The position numbers and the translations under genes were made by a program. 64,000 bases of DNA from Solirubrobacter soli DSM 22325 (GTDB lineage: Bacteria > Actinomycetota > Thermoleophilia > Solirubrobacterales > Solirubrobacteraceae), in assembly GCF_000423665.1 (NCBI RefSeq), contig NZ_AUIK01000031.1, positions 44,454 through 108,453 on the forward strand, written 5' to 3'. The notes below the pieces were generated by a model that saw nothing but the letters and a program-made list of their open reading frames with translations, ran no database searches and was not told the DNA's origin. This document shows positions 51,551-60,603 of this stretch, piece after piece (the stretch's first letter is position 1; the number at the start of each line of letters is the position of its first letter).

Positions 51551-51996
51551 GGAACCGGGTCGCCGTCCTGCACGGGATCAACCTCGACGCGCTCGACCGA
51601 CGCCCCGTGCACCACTACGGCGATCTGACGTTCACGCAGCTCGAGCAGCGGATCGGCCGCTTCGCGCGTGAGTTGGACCTGCAGACGAGCTTCTTCCACA
51701 CCAACCACGAGGCCGAGTTCGTGGAGGAGTTGCACAAGTCGTCCGACTACGCCGACGGCCTTATCCTCAACCCCGGCGCGTGGACGCACTACGCGTGGTC
51801 GCTGCGCGACGCCGTCGAGATCGCGGGGCTGCCGGCGATCGAGGTGCATCTCTCCGACGTCGACGCGCGCGAGGCGTGGCGCCACGTCTCGGTGCTCGAG
51901 GACGTGCGGGCGGGCAAGGTGTCGGGCAAGGGCCCGGACGGCTATCGGGAGGCGTTGGTCATGATCAAGAGGATTTTCGAGAATGAGCAGGGCTGA
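51547..51996 (+). CDS. aroQ: Type II 3-dehydroquinate dehydratase, divergent
   Basis: A 149-residue protein matching the type II dehydroquinase fold. It keeps HGINLDALDRRPVHHYG (for the usual GPNLNLLGxREPxxYG, with Arg and Tyr of the lid), TNHEAEFVEELH, LILNPGAWTHYAWSLRDA and VEVHLSD-like text (IEVHLSDVDAREAWRH, catalytic His). It differs from the consensus in GPN to GIN, LLG to ALD, and HLSN to HLSD. Position in the aro run supports the call. The GTG start overlaps the aroKB stop; its stop lies within the M24 peptidase start region. Confidence 0.88.
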   Translation: MRNRVAVLHGINLDALDRRPVHHYGDLTFTQLEQRIGRFARELDLQTSFFHTNHEAEFVEELHKSSDYADGLILNPGAWTHYAWSLRDAVEIAGLPAIEVHLSDVDAREAWRHVSVLEDVRAGKVSGKGPDGYREALVMIKRIFENEQG

Positions 51997-53038
51997 TCGC
52001 GTCGCGGGGCGGCTCTCCGAGGTCGACGCGCTGTTGATCACCGACCCGGCGAACCTGCGCTACGTCACCGGGTTCACCGGCTCGAACGGGTTCGCGGTCG
52101 TGGGCCGCGACGTCCGCCGCTTCGTGACGGACTTCCGCTACGTCGAGCAGGCCAAGGTCGAGGTCCCGGACTTCGACCGCGAGCAAGGTCCGCAGGAGCT
52201 CTACGCGGCGCTGACGGGCCTCGAGGGCGTCGGACGGCTCGGATTCGACGACGCGCACCTGTCCGTCAAGGCGCATCGGCGTCTGGGAGAGCTGATCCCG
52301 GAGGTCGAGCTCGTGGCCGCCTCGGGCGTCGTGGAGGAGGTCCGGGCGGTCAAGGAGCCGGGGGAGATCCTGCGCATCGGCGCCGCCGCCGCGCTGGTCG
52401 ACGAGATCTACGGCTGGCTGCTCGAGCTCGGGATCGTGGGCAGGACCGAGCGTGACGTCGCGATCGCGCTCGAGCACGAGATGCGGCTGCGCGGCGCGTC
52501 CGGGCCGTCGTTCGACTCGATCGTCGCCTCGGCCGAGCACGGCGCGCTCCCGCACGCGACCCCGCGCGACGTCGCGATCGCGCCGGACACGCTGGTCACG
52601 ATCGACATCGGCGCGGTCCTGGACGGCTACTGCTCGGACTGCACGCGCACGTGGGCGACCGGGCCGAACGTCTCCGACGAGCTGCGCGAGATCTACGCGC
52701 TGACGCTGCGCGCGCAGGTCACGGCGCTGGACGCGGTGCGGCCCGGCCCGCTCGGGCGCGAGGTGGACGCGGTCGCGCGCGACATCATCGACGCCGCCGG
52801 CCACGCCGAGCACTTCGGGCACGGCCTCGGGCACGGCGTCGGGATCGTCACCCACGAGGGCCCGCGGCTGGCCCGTTCCGGCACCACGGCGCTCGAGGCG
52901 GGCAACGTCGTGACCGTCGAGCCGGGGGTCTACGTGCCCGGCGTGGGCGGCGTGCGCATCGAGGATCTCGTCGTCGTGACGGAGGGCGGACGCGATGTCC
53001 TCTCGAAGACGACGAAGGAACTCCTGACCGTCGAATAG
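51983..53038 (+). CDS. M24-family Xaa-Pro aminopeptidase
   Basis: A 351-residue metallopeptidase removing N-terminal residues before proline. The N-terminal creatinase-like domain starts LLITDPANLRYVTGFTGSNG. The catalytic pita-bread domain has the metal ligands Asp in VTIDIGAVLDGYCSDCTRT, His in GHGLGHGVGIVTHEGP, Glu in VTVEPGVYVPG and Glu in GGVRIEDLVVV. The length is normal for PepQ-type bacterial enzymes. The ATG overlaps aroQ by 14 bp. It is often adjacent to efp in bacteria; here a few other genes intervene. Confidence 0.93.
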   Translation: MSRADRVAGRLSEVDALLITDPANLRYVTGFTGSNGFAVVGRDVRRFVTDFRYVEQAKVEVPDFDREQGPQELYAALTGLEGVGRLGFDDAHLSVKAHRRLGELIPEVELVAASGVVEEVRAVKEPGEILRIGAAAALVDEIYGWLLELGIVGRTERDVAIALEHEMRLRGASGPSFDSIVASAEHGALPHATPRDVAIAPDTLVTIDIGAVLDGYCSDCTRTWATGPNVSDELREIYALTLRAQVTALDAVRPGPLGREVDAVARDIIDAAGHAEHFGHGLGHGVGIVTHEGPRLARSGTTALEAGNVVTVEPGVYVPGVGGVRIEDLVVVTEGGRDVLSKTTKELLTVE

Positions 53039-53062
53039 GGTCAGTCCCCCAGGCGCGGCGGC

Positions 53063-53090
53063 TCAAGTGGCCCGCCGCGATGGCCGATAT
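53063..53090 (+). promoter_or_regulatory. Sigma-28/WhiG-type promoter, leaderless, 53099 gene
   Basis: TCAA at 53063-53066, 16 nt, GCCGATAT at 53083-53090, ending 8 nt before the ATG at 53099. The gene encodes a secreted Ca-repeat protein not otherwise linked to pili. Confidence 0.6.
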
Positions 53091-53098
53091 CGAGGTCG

Positions 53099-54628
<1,530 letters not shown>

Positions 54629-54652
54629 CGCTTCTGCTGCGAGGTTGAGTTT

Positions 54653-54679
54653 CGAGGGCCCGCCTGGTGCGGGCCCTCG
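54653..54679. terminator. Bidirectional intrinsic terminator
   Basis: CGAGGGCCCGC (54653-54663), loop CTGGT, GCGGGCCCTCG (54669-54679), then TCGTTTCT. It is an 11-bp stem between the convergent ends of the 53099 and OsmC genes. Confidence 0.75.
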
Positions 54680-54685
54680 TCGTTT

Positions 54686-55207
54686 CTAGGCCGCCGTGGC
54701 GGTGGCGCGTCCCATCGTCACGTCGAGCTGCGGGCCGCGCGCGAGCGTCTGCAGCACCACGCAGTAGCGCTCGGTCAGCTTCAGCAGGGTGGCGAGCTGC
54801 TCGTCGTCGGCGTCCGTGTCGAGCTCGAAGCTGAGGCGGATGTCGCGGAAGCCGACCGGCGCCTCGCGGTCGACGCCCAAGGTCCCGCGGAAGTCAAGGT
54901 CGCCCTCGGCCTTGATGCGGCCGTCGGCGATCGGGATGCCGAGGCTCGTGCTCACCGCGCCGAGCGTGACGCCCGCGCAGGCCACGAGCGCCTCCAGCAG
55001 CATGTCGCCCGAGCACAGCTGCGTGCCGTCGCCGCCGGTGGCGGGATGCAGGCCCGCCTCGGCGATCGCGCGCCCGGTCTCGACGGAGCAGGTGACCCCC
55101 TCACCGAGCCTGCCGGAGGCCTTGAGCGTGATCAGCGCCTTCTCCGGGTCGGTCTTGTACGACTCCTTCAGCGGCGCCTGCAGCGCCCTCAACGCGTCTC
55201 GGTCCAT
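54686..55207 (-). CDS. OsmC/Ohr-family protein
   Basis: A 173-residue OsmC-like protein, a family of thiol peroxidases that reduce organic hydroperoxides. Conserved segments: DGTQLCSGDMLLEALVACAGVTL, with two cysteines near the positions used for catalysis, and TERYCVVLQTLARGPQL. The second cysteine, YCVV, is in the usual C-terminal position. The ATG at 55207 begins MDRDALRALQAP; the frame opens further upstream but that is the shadow of the next gene. Its start overlaps the MarR-GNAT gene's end by 19 bp, so the two are co-transcribed under the MarR-type operator. Confidence 0.87.
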   Translation of the reverse strand: MDRDALRALQAPLKESYKTDPEKALITLKASGRLGEGVTCSVETGRAIAEAGLHPATGGDGTQLCSGDMLLEALVACAGVTLGAVSTSLGIPIADGRIKAEGDLDFRGTLGVDREAPVGFRDIRLSFELDTDADDEQLATLLKLTERYCVVLQTLARGPQLDVTMGRATATAA

Positions 55208-56100
55208 GCCTGGAGGGTAAGGGACCAGGTCTGCTCGGTCAGATCGTGGCCGAACGCGTGGTGCGGCGCCTCGTGCTGGAGGGTGAAGCCGGCCCGCTCG
55301 TAGATGCGGCGGGCGGCGTGGAGGATGTCGTTGGTCCACAGCGTGAGGGTCTTGTACCCACGTCTGCGCGCGTGCTCGACCACTTGGTCGACGAGCTGCG
55401 TGCCCAGGCCCAGCCCGCGGGCCGCCGGCTCGACCAGCAGCGTGCGCAGCTTGGCCGTGTCGGGCGTGTCGTGCACGCACAGGACCGCGCCGGCGCGCTC
55501 GCCGTTGACCTCGGCGACCCAGGCCCGGTCGGTGGTCGGATCGAACTCCGCGGCGATCTTCGCGACAAGGCGCTCGAAGGACGCGTCCCAGCCGTACTCG
55601 CGCGCATAGAGGACGCCGTGGCGCTCGACCAGCCAGCCGAGGTCGCCGATCTGCAGGTCGCGGATGGTCACGTGGGTGGAGGGCTCGATCGCGGCTCGCA
55701 GGTGGCGCATGGCGCGCAGCGCGGCGTCCGGGTCGGGGAGGCCGTCGAGCAGCGCGCCGACCTCCTCGCGCGAGCCCTGGTCGAGGCGGGCGAAGGCCTC
55801 GTCGCCTTTCGCGGTGAGCCGCACCTGCCGGCGGCGCGCGTCCGTGGGGGAGGGGACCCGCTCCAGCAGGCCCTGCTGTTGGAGGCGCTTGACCAGCCGG
55901 CTGAGCTGGCCCGCGTCGATCGCCAGCGCCTCCTTGAGCGCGCTCGTCTCCTGCGTCCCGTTCGCGCCGAGCTCGTACAGCACGCGCGCCTCCGCGAGTG
56001 GGTGCGTCGTGCTGTGGAGCCCGTGGCGGGTCATGCCCAGGCGGGTGGTGTAGAAGCGGTTGAACTCCCTCAGCGCCGCGATCTGTGCGGGGTCGGCCAT
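55189..56100 (-). CDS. MarR-family regulator fused to a GNAT acetyltransferase
   Basis: A 303-residue fusion. Residues 1-140 are a MarR winged helix (LAEARVLYELGANG, ALAIDAGQLSRLVKRLQQQGLLER, DARRRQVRLTAKG). Residues about 150-303 are GNAT, with the acetyl-CoA loop region LVEPAARGLGLGTQLVDQVVEHAR and TLTLWTNDILHAARRIYERAGF. Such fusions are common in actinobacteria; the acetylated substrate is unknown. The start ATG at 56100 abuts a perfect palindrome and a likely promoter TTGACA-N17-GACACT that ends just before it. It is followed by osmC on the same strand. Confidence 0.88.
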   Translation of the reverse strand: MADPAQIAALREFNRFYTTRLGMTRHGLHSTTHPLAEARVLYELGANGTQETSALKEALAIDAGQLSRLVKRLQQQGLLERVPSPTDARRRQVRLTAKGDEAFARLDQGSREEVGALLDGLPDPDAALRAMRHLRAAIEPSTHVTIRDLQIGDLGWLVERHGVLYAREYGWDASFERLVAKIAAEFDPTTDRAWVAEVNGERAGAVLCVHDTPDTAKLRTLLVEPAARGLGLGTQLVDQVVEHARRRGYKTLTLWTNDILHAARRIYERAGFTLQHEAPHHAFGHDLTEQTWSLTLQAWTETR

Positions 56101-56103
56101 GTC

Positions 56104-56139
56104 GTTGACAGTGTCAACGACATGATTGACTTTGTCAAC
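56104..56139 (-). promoter_or_regulatory. Twin MarR-type operators over the MarR-GNAT promoter
   Basis: GTTGACAGTGTCAAC (56104-56118), inside a longer perfect palindrome 56101-56121, and ATTGACTTTGTCAAC (56125-56139) are two near-identical 15-bp dyads with centres 21 bp apart, two helical turns. On the minus strand the -35 TTGACA (56133-56138) and a -10-like GACACT (56110-56115), 17 nt apart, lie within them. Autorepression is the simplest reading. Confidence 0.7.
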
Positions 56140-56792
56140 TACCCGCCGCCACCGTCGGGCGCGGTGCCGGCCGGCGGCTGGCCGTTCTGGCCGGGGAAGC
56201 CCCCGCCCTGGAAGCCGGCGGGCGGGCCGCCCTCTCGTTCGCCCCACGCGAGCTTCGCGCCGAGATGCCCGGTGCGGATGACCATCACGATCGCGCCGAG
56301 CGCGAACAGCACCGCCAGAACGCGCAGGACCAGCACGGCGGCGTTCGGGAGGCGGCGCGCCCACAGCAGGCCGACGAGCAGCGCCGTCAGGATCACCATG
56401 ATCAGGCGCAGCGTGATCCCGGCGTCCTCGTGGTCGTGCAGCGTCGGGTTCTCGATCCCGCCGCCGGGGAAGCCCTGCTCGCGGTCCTCCTGGAACGCCT
56501 GCCCCGCGCCGACCGCCAGCAGCGTCCCGGCCAGCGCCGCGACGCTGAAGGCCGCGACGAGCACGCCGTAGCGCTCGAACCAGCGGAAGTTGAACATCAC
56601 GGCGAGGACGGTGAGCCCCAGGATCGGGACGAAGATCACCGGTACGTGGATGATCAGCGGGTGGGCGGGGAGCCCGAACGCGCGATGGATCTCGAGGGGC
56701 CAGAGGGCGAGCGAGACGACCGCCGCCACCGCGACGATCGTCTCCCAAGGTGGGCGCGAGGTCGCGCGAGCAGGAACGGACGCTGAAGCCAT
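56139..56792 (-). CDS. DUF2231-like membrane protein
   Basis: A 217-residue protein with four or five transmembrane helices (about residues 18-36, 45-66, 75-96, 125-144, 150-170) and a Gly/Pro-rich cytoplasmic or external tail. The LPAHPLIIHVPVIFVPILGL segment is the DUF2231 core, where a conserved histidine pair faces the membrane; heme binding is suggested for some members. Its stop codon overlaps the operator of the downstream MarR-GNAT gene. It has its own promoter in the region 56793-56876, shared with the VOC gene on the other strand. Confidence 0.8.
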   Translation of the reverse strand: MASASVPARATSRPPWETIVAVAAVVSLALWPLEIHRAFGLPAHPLIIHVPVIFVPILGLTVLAVMFNFRWFERYGVLVAAFSVAALAGTLLAVGAGQAFQEDREQGFPGGGIENPTLHDHEDAGITLRLIMVILTALLVGLLWARRLPNAAVLVLRVLAVLFALGAIVMVIRTGHLGAKLAWGEREGGPPAGFQGGGFPGQNGQPPAGTAPDGGGG

Positions 56793-56876
56793 TTCGTGAA
56801 CCCCATCGCGAAACCTAACGGAGTCCTAAAGCAGCGCTGGGAATCGACTGAGCGTTGAGGCGTAGTGTGCCCCGGT

Positions 56877-57230
56877 ATGCACGGCCAACTCGCGCACTTC
56901 GCCTTCAACGCCGACGACGTCGACGCCAGCCGATCGTTCTACGAGAGCGTGTTCGGCTGGACGTTCGAGAATCCCTACCCAGCGTTCTTCCGTACGTCAA
57001 GTGCTGGTGGGGCGATCGGTGTCGTGCAGGGGCGGCGAGCCCTGCTGGACGCGCCGACCAACGGGCCCGAGGTGACGTTCTCGGTCGACGATCTCGGGGT
57101 CGCGCTGGCAGCGGTCCAGGCAGGCGGCGGGCGGGTGCTGATGCCCGCCACGACCATCGACGGGGTCGGCGACTTGGCCTTCGTCGCCGACCCGGGCGGG
57201 AACGTTCTGGGCCTAATGCGCTTCGCGTAG
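56877..57230 (+). CDS. VOC-family (glyoxalase-like) protein
   Basis: A 117-residue protein with two beta-alpha-beta-beta-beta modules of the vicinal oxygen chelate superfamily: HFAFNADDVDASRSFYESVFGW and then VTFSVDDLGVALAAVQAGGGRVL followed by FVADPGGNVLGLM. The metal-binding His/Glu pattern is only partly present, so it may be non-catalytic, as in antibiotic-binding members. The ATG at 56877 has TAGTGT 8 nt upstream; an in-frame ORF start at 56865 is less likely. The end overlaps a convergent peptidase gene by 18 bp. Confidence 0.85.
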   Translation: MHGQLAHFAFNADDVDASRSFYESVFGWTFENPYPAFFRTSSAGGAIGVVQGRRALLDAPTNGPEVTFSVDDLGVALAAVQAGGGRVLMPATTIDGVGDLAFVADPGGNVLGLMRFA

Positions 57231-58082
57231 AACCGGCCAGACGATCTCCAGTACACGCGCGAAGGCCTTGCGCTGGAGGCGGTCCGGGGTGTCGCAGGCC
57301 GTGTGACGGCACGGCTCGTCGACCACGCCGAGCTTGGCGGCGGGCGCGCCGGCGCGCGCGAGCTCGCGGTGGTCGGAGTTCCCTTCGCCCTTCGGGTCCT
57401 GGACCCAGCGCACGCCGGGTTTGAGGAAGAGCTTCTCCACGTCCTCGCGCGGGCTCGCGGCGGTCGAGTGCAGGTCGAAGCGCGTGCCGCGGCCGATCTC
57501 GTCGAGCGAGAGCGCGAGCCTGACGTCCTTCAGCCGGCCGGTCCGCCTCAGGCGGGCGACGAGCGCGCTCGCCCCGAGGTGGTCCGGCTGCCCGGTGTAC
57601 GGCCGTTCCTCGGCGCCGGTCGCGACCAGCCAGACGTCGCAGGCGGGCGCGGGGCCGGTGCTCAGCGCCCGGGCGAGCGCGACGAGCGTCCCGACGCCCG
57701 ACGCGTTGTCGTCGGCCCCGGGCGCGGGCGGGACGCTGTCGGTGTGCGCCATCGCGATCACCAGGCAGTCGGTGGCGGCGTCCCGGATCCCGATCACGTC
57801 GCGCGAGCGTCCCTTGCCGGGGACGTCGAAGCGCTCGTACCCCACACGCAGCCCGACCGCCCGGAAACGCTTGGCGACGCGCTGATGCGCCCTGCGCTCG
57901 GACGCTGACGCGGCCGGCCGCGGCCCGCGCCGGGCGAGCGACACCGCGAAGTTGTGCGCCTCCGCCGCCGACGGCCCCGGGGCCGCCGCCAGCGCGCAAC
58001 AGGCTCCAAGCGCAGCCAGCACGCCGCGAGCGTACAAGGCGACAACCTGCCTTCGATCTCGGGCCGGGCACGACGCTCGCAC
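57213..58082 (-). CDS. M28-family metallopeptidase, exported
   Basis: A 289-residue zinc aminopeptidase of the M28 family. A weak N-terminal signal peptide (VLAALGACCALAAAPGPSAAEA) suggests export. Visible ligands: His in MAHTDSV, Asp in GADDNASG, Glu pair in TGAEERPY, Asp in LDEIGRG and a C-terminal histidine. The GTG at 58082 has a GGGAGG Shine-Dalgarno sequence 9 nt upstream and is preferred over a GTG at 58022. It converges with the VOC gene. Confidence 0.85.
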   Translation of the reverse strand: MRASCPARDRRQVVALYARGVLAALGACCALAAAPGPSAAEAHNFAVSLARRGPRPAASASERRAHQRVAKRFRAVGLRVGYERFDVPGKGRSRDVIGIRDAATDCLVIAMAHTDSVPPAPGADDNASGVGTLVALARALSTGPAPACDVWLVATGAEERPYTGQPDHLGASALVARLRRTGRLKDVRLALSLDEIGRGTRFDLHSTAASPREDVEKLFLKPGVRWVQDPKGEGNSDHRELARAGAPAAKLGVVDEPCRHTACDTPDRLQRKAFARVLEIVWPVLREAH

Positions 58083-58146
58083 GTCGTGTGGCCTCCCAGC
58101 GCTTGCGCGTCACGGTCCACAAACGGGGTAGCCTGAACCCCCGCAC

Positions 58147-58707
58147 ATGATCTCCACGAACCAGTTCAAGAACGGCAATCACATCGAGGTCGAAGGCGTC
58201 GTCTTCAAGATCATCGAGTTCCAGCACGTCAAGCCCGGCAAGGGTGGGGCGTTCGTGCGCACCAAGCTGCGCCGCGCGTCCGACGGGGCTGTGATCGATC
58301 GCACGTTCCGGGCCGGCGAGAAGTTCCGGCCGATCCACACCGAGGCCCGCAAGATGCAGTTCCTCTACGCCGACGGGACCGACGCGCACTTCATGGACGA
58401 GGAGTCCTACGAGCAGATCGCGCTGCCCGAGCCGAGCGTGGCCGAGCCGTTGAAGTGGGTCAAGCCCAACGAGAGCGTCGACATGCTCTACATCGACGGC
58501 GAGCCGGCGGACATCCAGCTCGGCGCGTCGGTGGAGCTCGAGGTCACCCACACGGAGCCGGGCGTCCGCGGCGACACGGCCTCCGGCGGCGGCAACAAGC
58601 CCGCGACGCTCGAGACGGGCGCGACCGTCAACGTCCCGCTGTTCGTGAACATCGGCGACAAGATCAAGGTCGACACCCGCTCCGGCTCGTACATGTCGCG
58701 CGCTTAA
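58147..58707 (+). CDS. efp: Translation elongation factor P
   Basis: A 186-residue EF-P, which rescues ribosomes stalled at proline runs. Domain I has MISTNQFKNGNHIEVEG and the loop HVKPGKGGAF, with Lys32 at the tip where other bacteria carry post-translational modification. Domains II and III are complete (RSGSYMSRA end matches the family). TAGCCT lies 12 nt before the ATG. Its relevance here is that several proteins in the window are rich in PP or PT runs (RecB linker, 63486 protein). No epmA/earP gene is nearby. Confidence 0.95.
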   Translation: MISTNQFKNGNHIEVEGVVFKIIEFQHVKPGKGGAFVRTKLRRASDGAVIDRTFRAGEKFRPIHTEARKMQFLYADGTDAHFMDEESYEQIALPEPSVAEPLKWVKPNESVDMLYIDGEPADIQLGASVELEVTHTEPGVRGDTASGGGNKPATLETGATVNVPLFVNIGDKIKVDTRSGSYMSRA

Positions 58708-58731
58708 GCGCCCACGCGGCGCAGCCGATAC
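58704..58731 (+). promoter_or_regulatory. Sigma-28/WhiG-type promoter, leaderless, 58739 gene
   Basis: TTAA at 58704-58707 (overlapping the efp stop), 16 nt, GCCGATAC at 58724-58731, ending 7 nt before the GTG at 58739. Confidence 0.6.
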
Positions 58732-58738
58732 GGATCCC

Positions 58739-59881
58739 GTGAGGATCCGCCATCCGTTCGCGCTCGGCTGCGCCGCTCTCCTGCTCTTCATCGGGTCCCG
58801 CAACGTCTTCTGGGCCGACTACTTCGTCGAGGCCTGGCCGGCGTACTTCCACCTGCGCGTCGACGGCGCCGGCGAGTTCCTGCGGCTGATGCCGGCCTAT
58901 AGCGGCTTCGCGACGCTGATCGGCGCGCCGACGGCGTTCCTCGGACTCGGGATGGACTGGACGTTCCGCCTCAACGCGCTCCCGGGGCTACTGATGCTCG
59001 TGGGGCTCGCGACGGCGCTGCACGTCCGCGAGCGCGCCCACGTGGTCCTGGCGGTGCTGCTCGTCGCCGCCTCGCCCGCCGCATTCCTCGCGCTCGACGC
59101 CGGCCATCCCGAAGACGTCCTCGCCGCCGCTGCAGCGACCGCCGGCGTCCTCGCCGCCGTCCGCCAGAAGGCGACGCTCTCCGCGGTCCTGCTGACGATC
59201 GGCGTGCTGTCCAAGCAGACCGCCGTGCTCGCGCTGCTGCCCGCCGCGCTCGCGCTCCCCAAGCCGAAGCTGCGCGTCCTGGCCGCGCCCGTCGCCGCCG
59301 CGCTGCTCGTCTACGGCGGCGTCCTGCTCGCCCGCCCGGCGGCGAGCGTCAGCGCCCACTCGGGCATCGCCGCGGGCTCGTTCTTCCACCCCTGGCAGGT
59401 CTGGTGGCCGCTGGGCGTCCCGTCGACCCCCGAGTGGATCGCGGCCGGCCACGGCGACGTCACCTCGCCCGCCTGGCTGGCGCCGATCCCGCACCCGCTG
59501 ATCGTGTTCCTCGCGCTGCCGCTGAGCGTCGCCTGGTGGTGGCGCGCGGGGCATGACCGCCCGCGCGAGGACGCGCTCGCCCTGTTCGCGCTGCTCGCCC
59601 TTGAGCGCTGCCTGCTGGACCCGTGGAACATGGGCTACTACCACCTGCCGCTGATCCTCGCGCTCGTCGCGTGGGAGACCGAGAAGCGGCGCCCACCCGT
59701 CATCGCCCTCGCGGTCACGGCCGCGCTGTGGCTGACGTTCAAATCGTTCGAGCTGCGCACGGGGATGGCGCCGATGCTCATGTACCTCGCGTGGACGCTC
59801 CCCCTCGGCGCGTTCCTCGTCCGCGAGCTGTTTGCGAACCCCGCCCGGGCGCGGAAGCTCGCTCCGGCGTACGCGCGCTAG
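58739..59881 (+). CDS. Polytopic membrane glycosyltransferase-like protein
   Basis: A 380-residue protein with about nine to eleven transmembrane helices and an N-terminal extracellular loop with an acidic segment (FWADYFVEAWPAY). The layout resembles DUF2029/GT87-type polyprenol-phosphate mannosyltransferases (GT-C fold), including RNALPGLLMLVGLA, GHPEDVLAAAAATAG and DPWNMGYYHLPLILAL. No catalytic motif is certain. The GTG start at 58739 is directly downstream of a sigma-28-type promoter. A role in surface-glycan or pilin glycosylation is inferred only from this co-regulation. Confidence 0.75.
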   Translation: MRIRHPFALGCAALLLFIGSRNVFWADYFVEAWPAYFHLRVDGAGEFLRLMPAYSGFATLIGAPTAFLGLGMDWTFRLNALPGLLMLVGLATALHVRERAHVVLAVLLVAASPAAFLALDAGHPEDVLAAAAATAGVLAAVRQKATLSAVLLTIGVLSKQTAVLALLPAALALPKPKLRVLAAPVAAALLVYGGVLLARPAASVSAHSGIAAGSFFHPWQVWWPLGVPSTPEWIAAGHGDVTSPAWLAPIPHPLIVFLALPLSVAWWWRAGHDRPREDALALFALLALERCLLDPWNMGYYHLPLILALVAWETEKRRPPVIALAVTAALWLTFKSFELRTGMAPMLMYLAWTLPLGAFLVRELFANPARARKLAPAYAR

Positions 59882-59965
59882 CCGGCCGCGGCACAACCAG
59901 AATGCCTGAAACCTGGGCGTGGGCCCTCGCAGCCGTGGGCCAGGCTCCGCTAGCCTCACCCGCCG

Positions 59966-60361
59966 ATGCGCAGGTCTGAACAGCGGCGCGCTGCGGTGTT
60001 CGCGCTCTACCAGCACGATCTCACCCGCCGCCCCCTCGACGACGTCTTCGAGTCCGACGCCGGCCACTTCACCCGCGCGCTCGCCCACGCGACGGCGGAC
60101 AACGCGGAGGAGCTCGACGTCTACATCGAGCGCCACGCGAAGAACTGGACGATCGACCGCATCGCCCCGCTCGAACGCGCCATCCTGCGCACGGCGCTGC
60201 TGGAGATGCTGCACCCCGACCTGATCGAGGGCGACAAGCCGATTCCGCCTGAGGGCGCGATCGACGAGGCGGTCGAGACCGCCAAGGCCTTCTGCGGCGC
60301 CGAGGCCCCCGGGTTCGTGAACGGGATCCTCGCCGCGGTGCTGCGCGCGCAAGCCGTATAG
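59966..60361 (+). CDS. nusB: Transcription antitermination factor NusB
   Basis: A 131-residue all-helical RNA-binding protein that joins NusE (S10) in rRNA antitermination. Visible: RRAAVFALYQHDLT near the N-terminus, APLERAILRTALLEML and the C-terminal GAIDEAVETAKAFCGAEAPGFVNGIL. TAGCCT lies 9 nt upstream of the ATG, so the message may be leaderless. Short spacing to xseB indicates an operon. Confidence 0.94.
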   Translation: MRRSEQRRAAVFALYQHDLTRRPLDDVFESDAGHFTRALAHATADNAEELDVYIERHAKNWTIDRIAPLERAILRTALLEMLHPDLIEGDKPIPPEGAIDEAVETAKAFCGAEAPGFVNGILAAVLRAQAV

Positions 60362-60389
60362 CCGACGCGGGTGCCAGAATGCGCGGCCG

Positions 60390-60599
60390 ATGCCGCCGGA
60401 ATCCCTTGAGCGCCTGATCGAGCGCCTCGAGCGCGCCGCCGTCACGCTGCGGGCGGGCGAGCTGCCGTCCGATCGCGCCGCGGCGCTCGTGGAGGAGTGC
60501 GCCCGCCTGGCGATCGAGGCCGGCGCCGAGCTCGACCGGCAGGTCCGGGCCGCGGACGCGGAGCCCGTCGCCGCCGGACAGATGGCGCTCGGGTCCTGA
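60390..60599 (+). CDS. xseB: Exodeoxyribonuclease VII small subunit
   Basis: A 69-residue protein, typical for XseB, with the coiled-coil core SLERLIERLERAAVTLRAG and ERCARLAIEAG-like text (EECARLAIEAGAELD). XseB binds the catalytic XseA. The usual nusB-xseA-xseB order is broken: xseA is not in the window. CAGAAT lies 9 nt before the ATG. Confidence 0.8.
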   Translation: MPPESLERLIERLERAAVTLRAGELPSDRAAALVEECARLAIEAGAELDRQVRAADAEPVAAGQMALGS

Positions 60600-60603
60600 G
60601 AAG

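Noticed and set aside
60386..60393. GCCGATGC before xseB as another sigma-28-type promoter
   Set aside because: The sequence 16 nt upstream is GACG-like, not TNAA, and the box overlaps the start codon.
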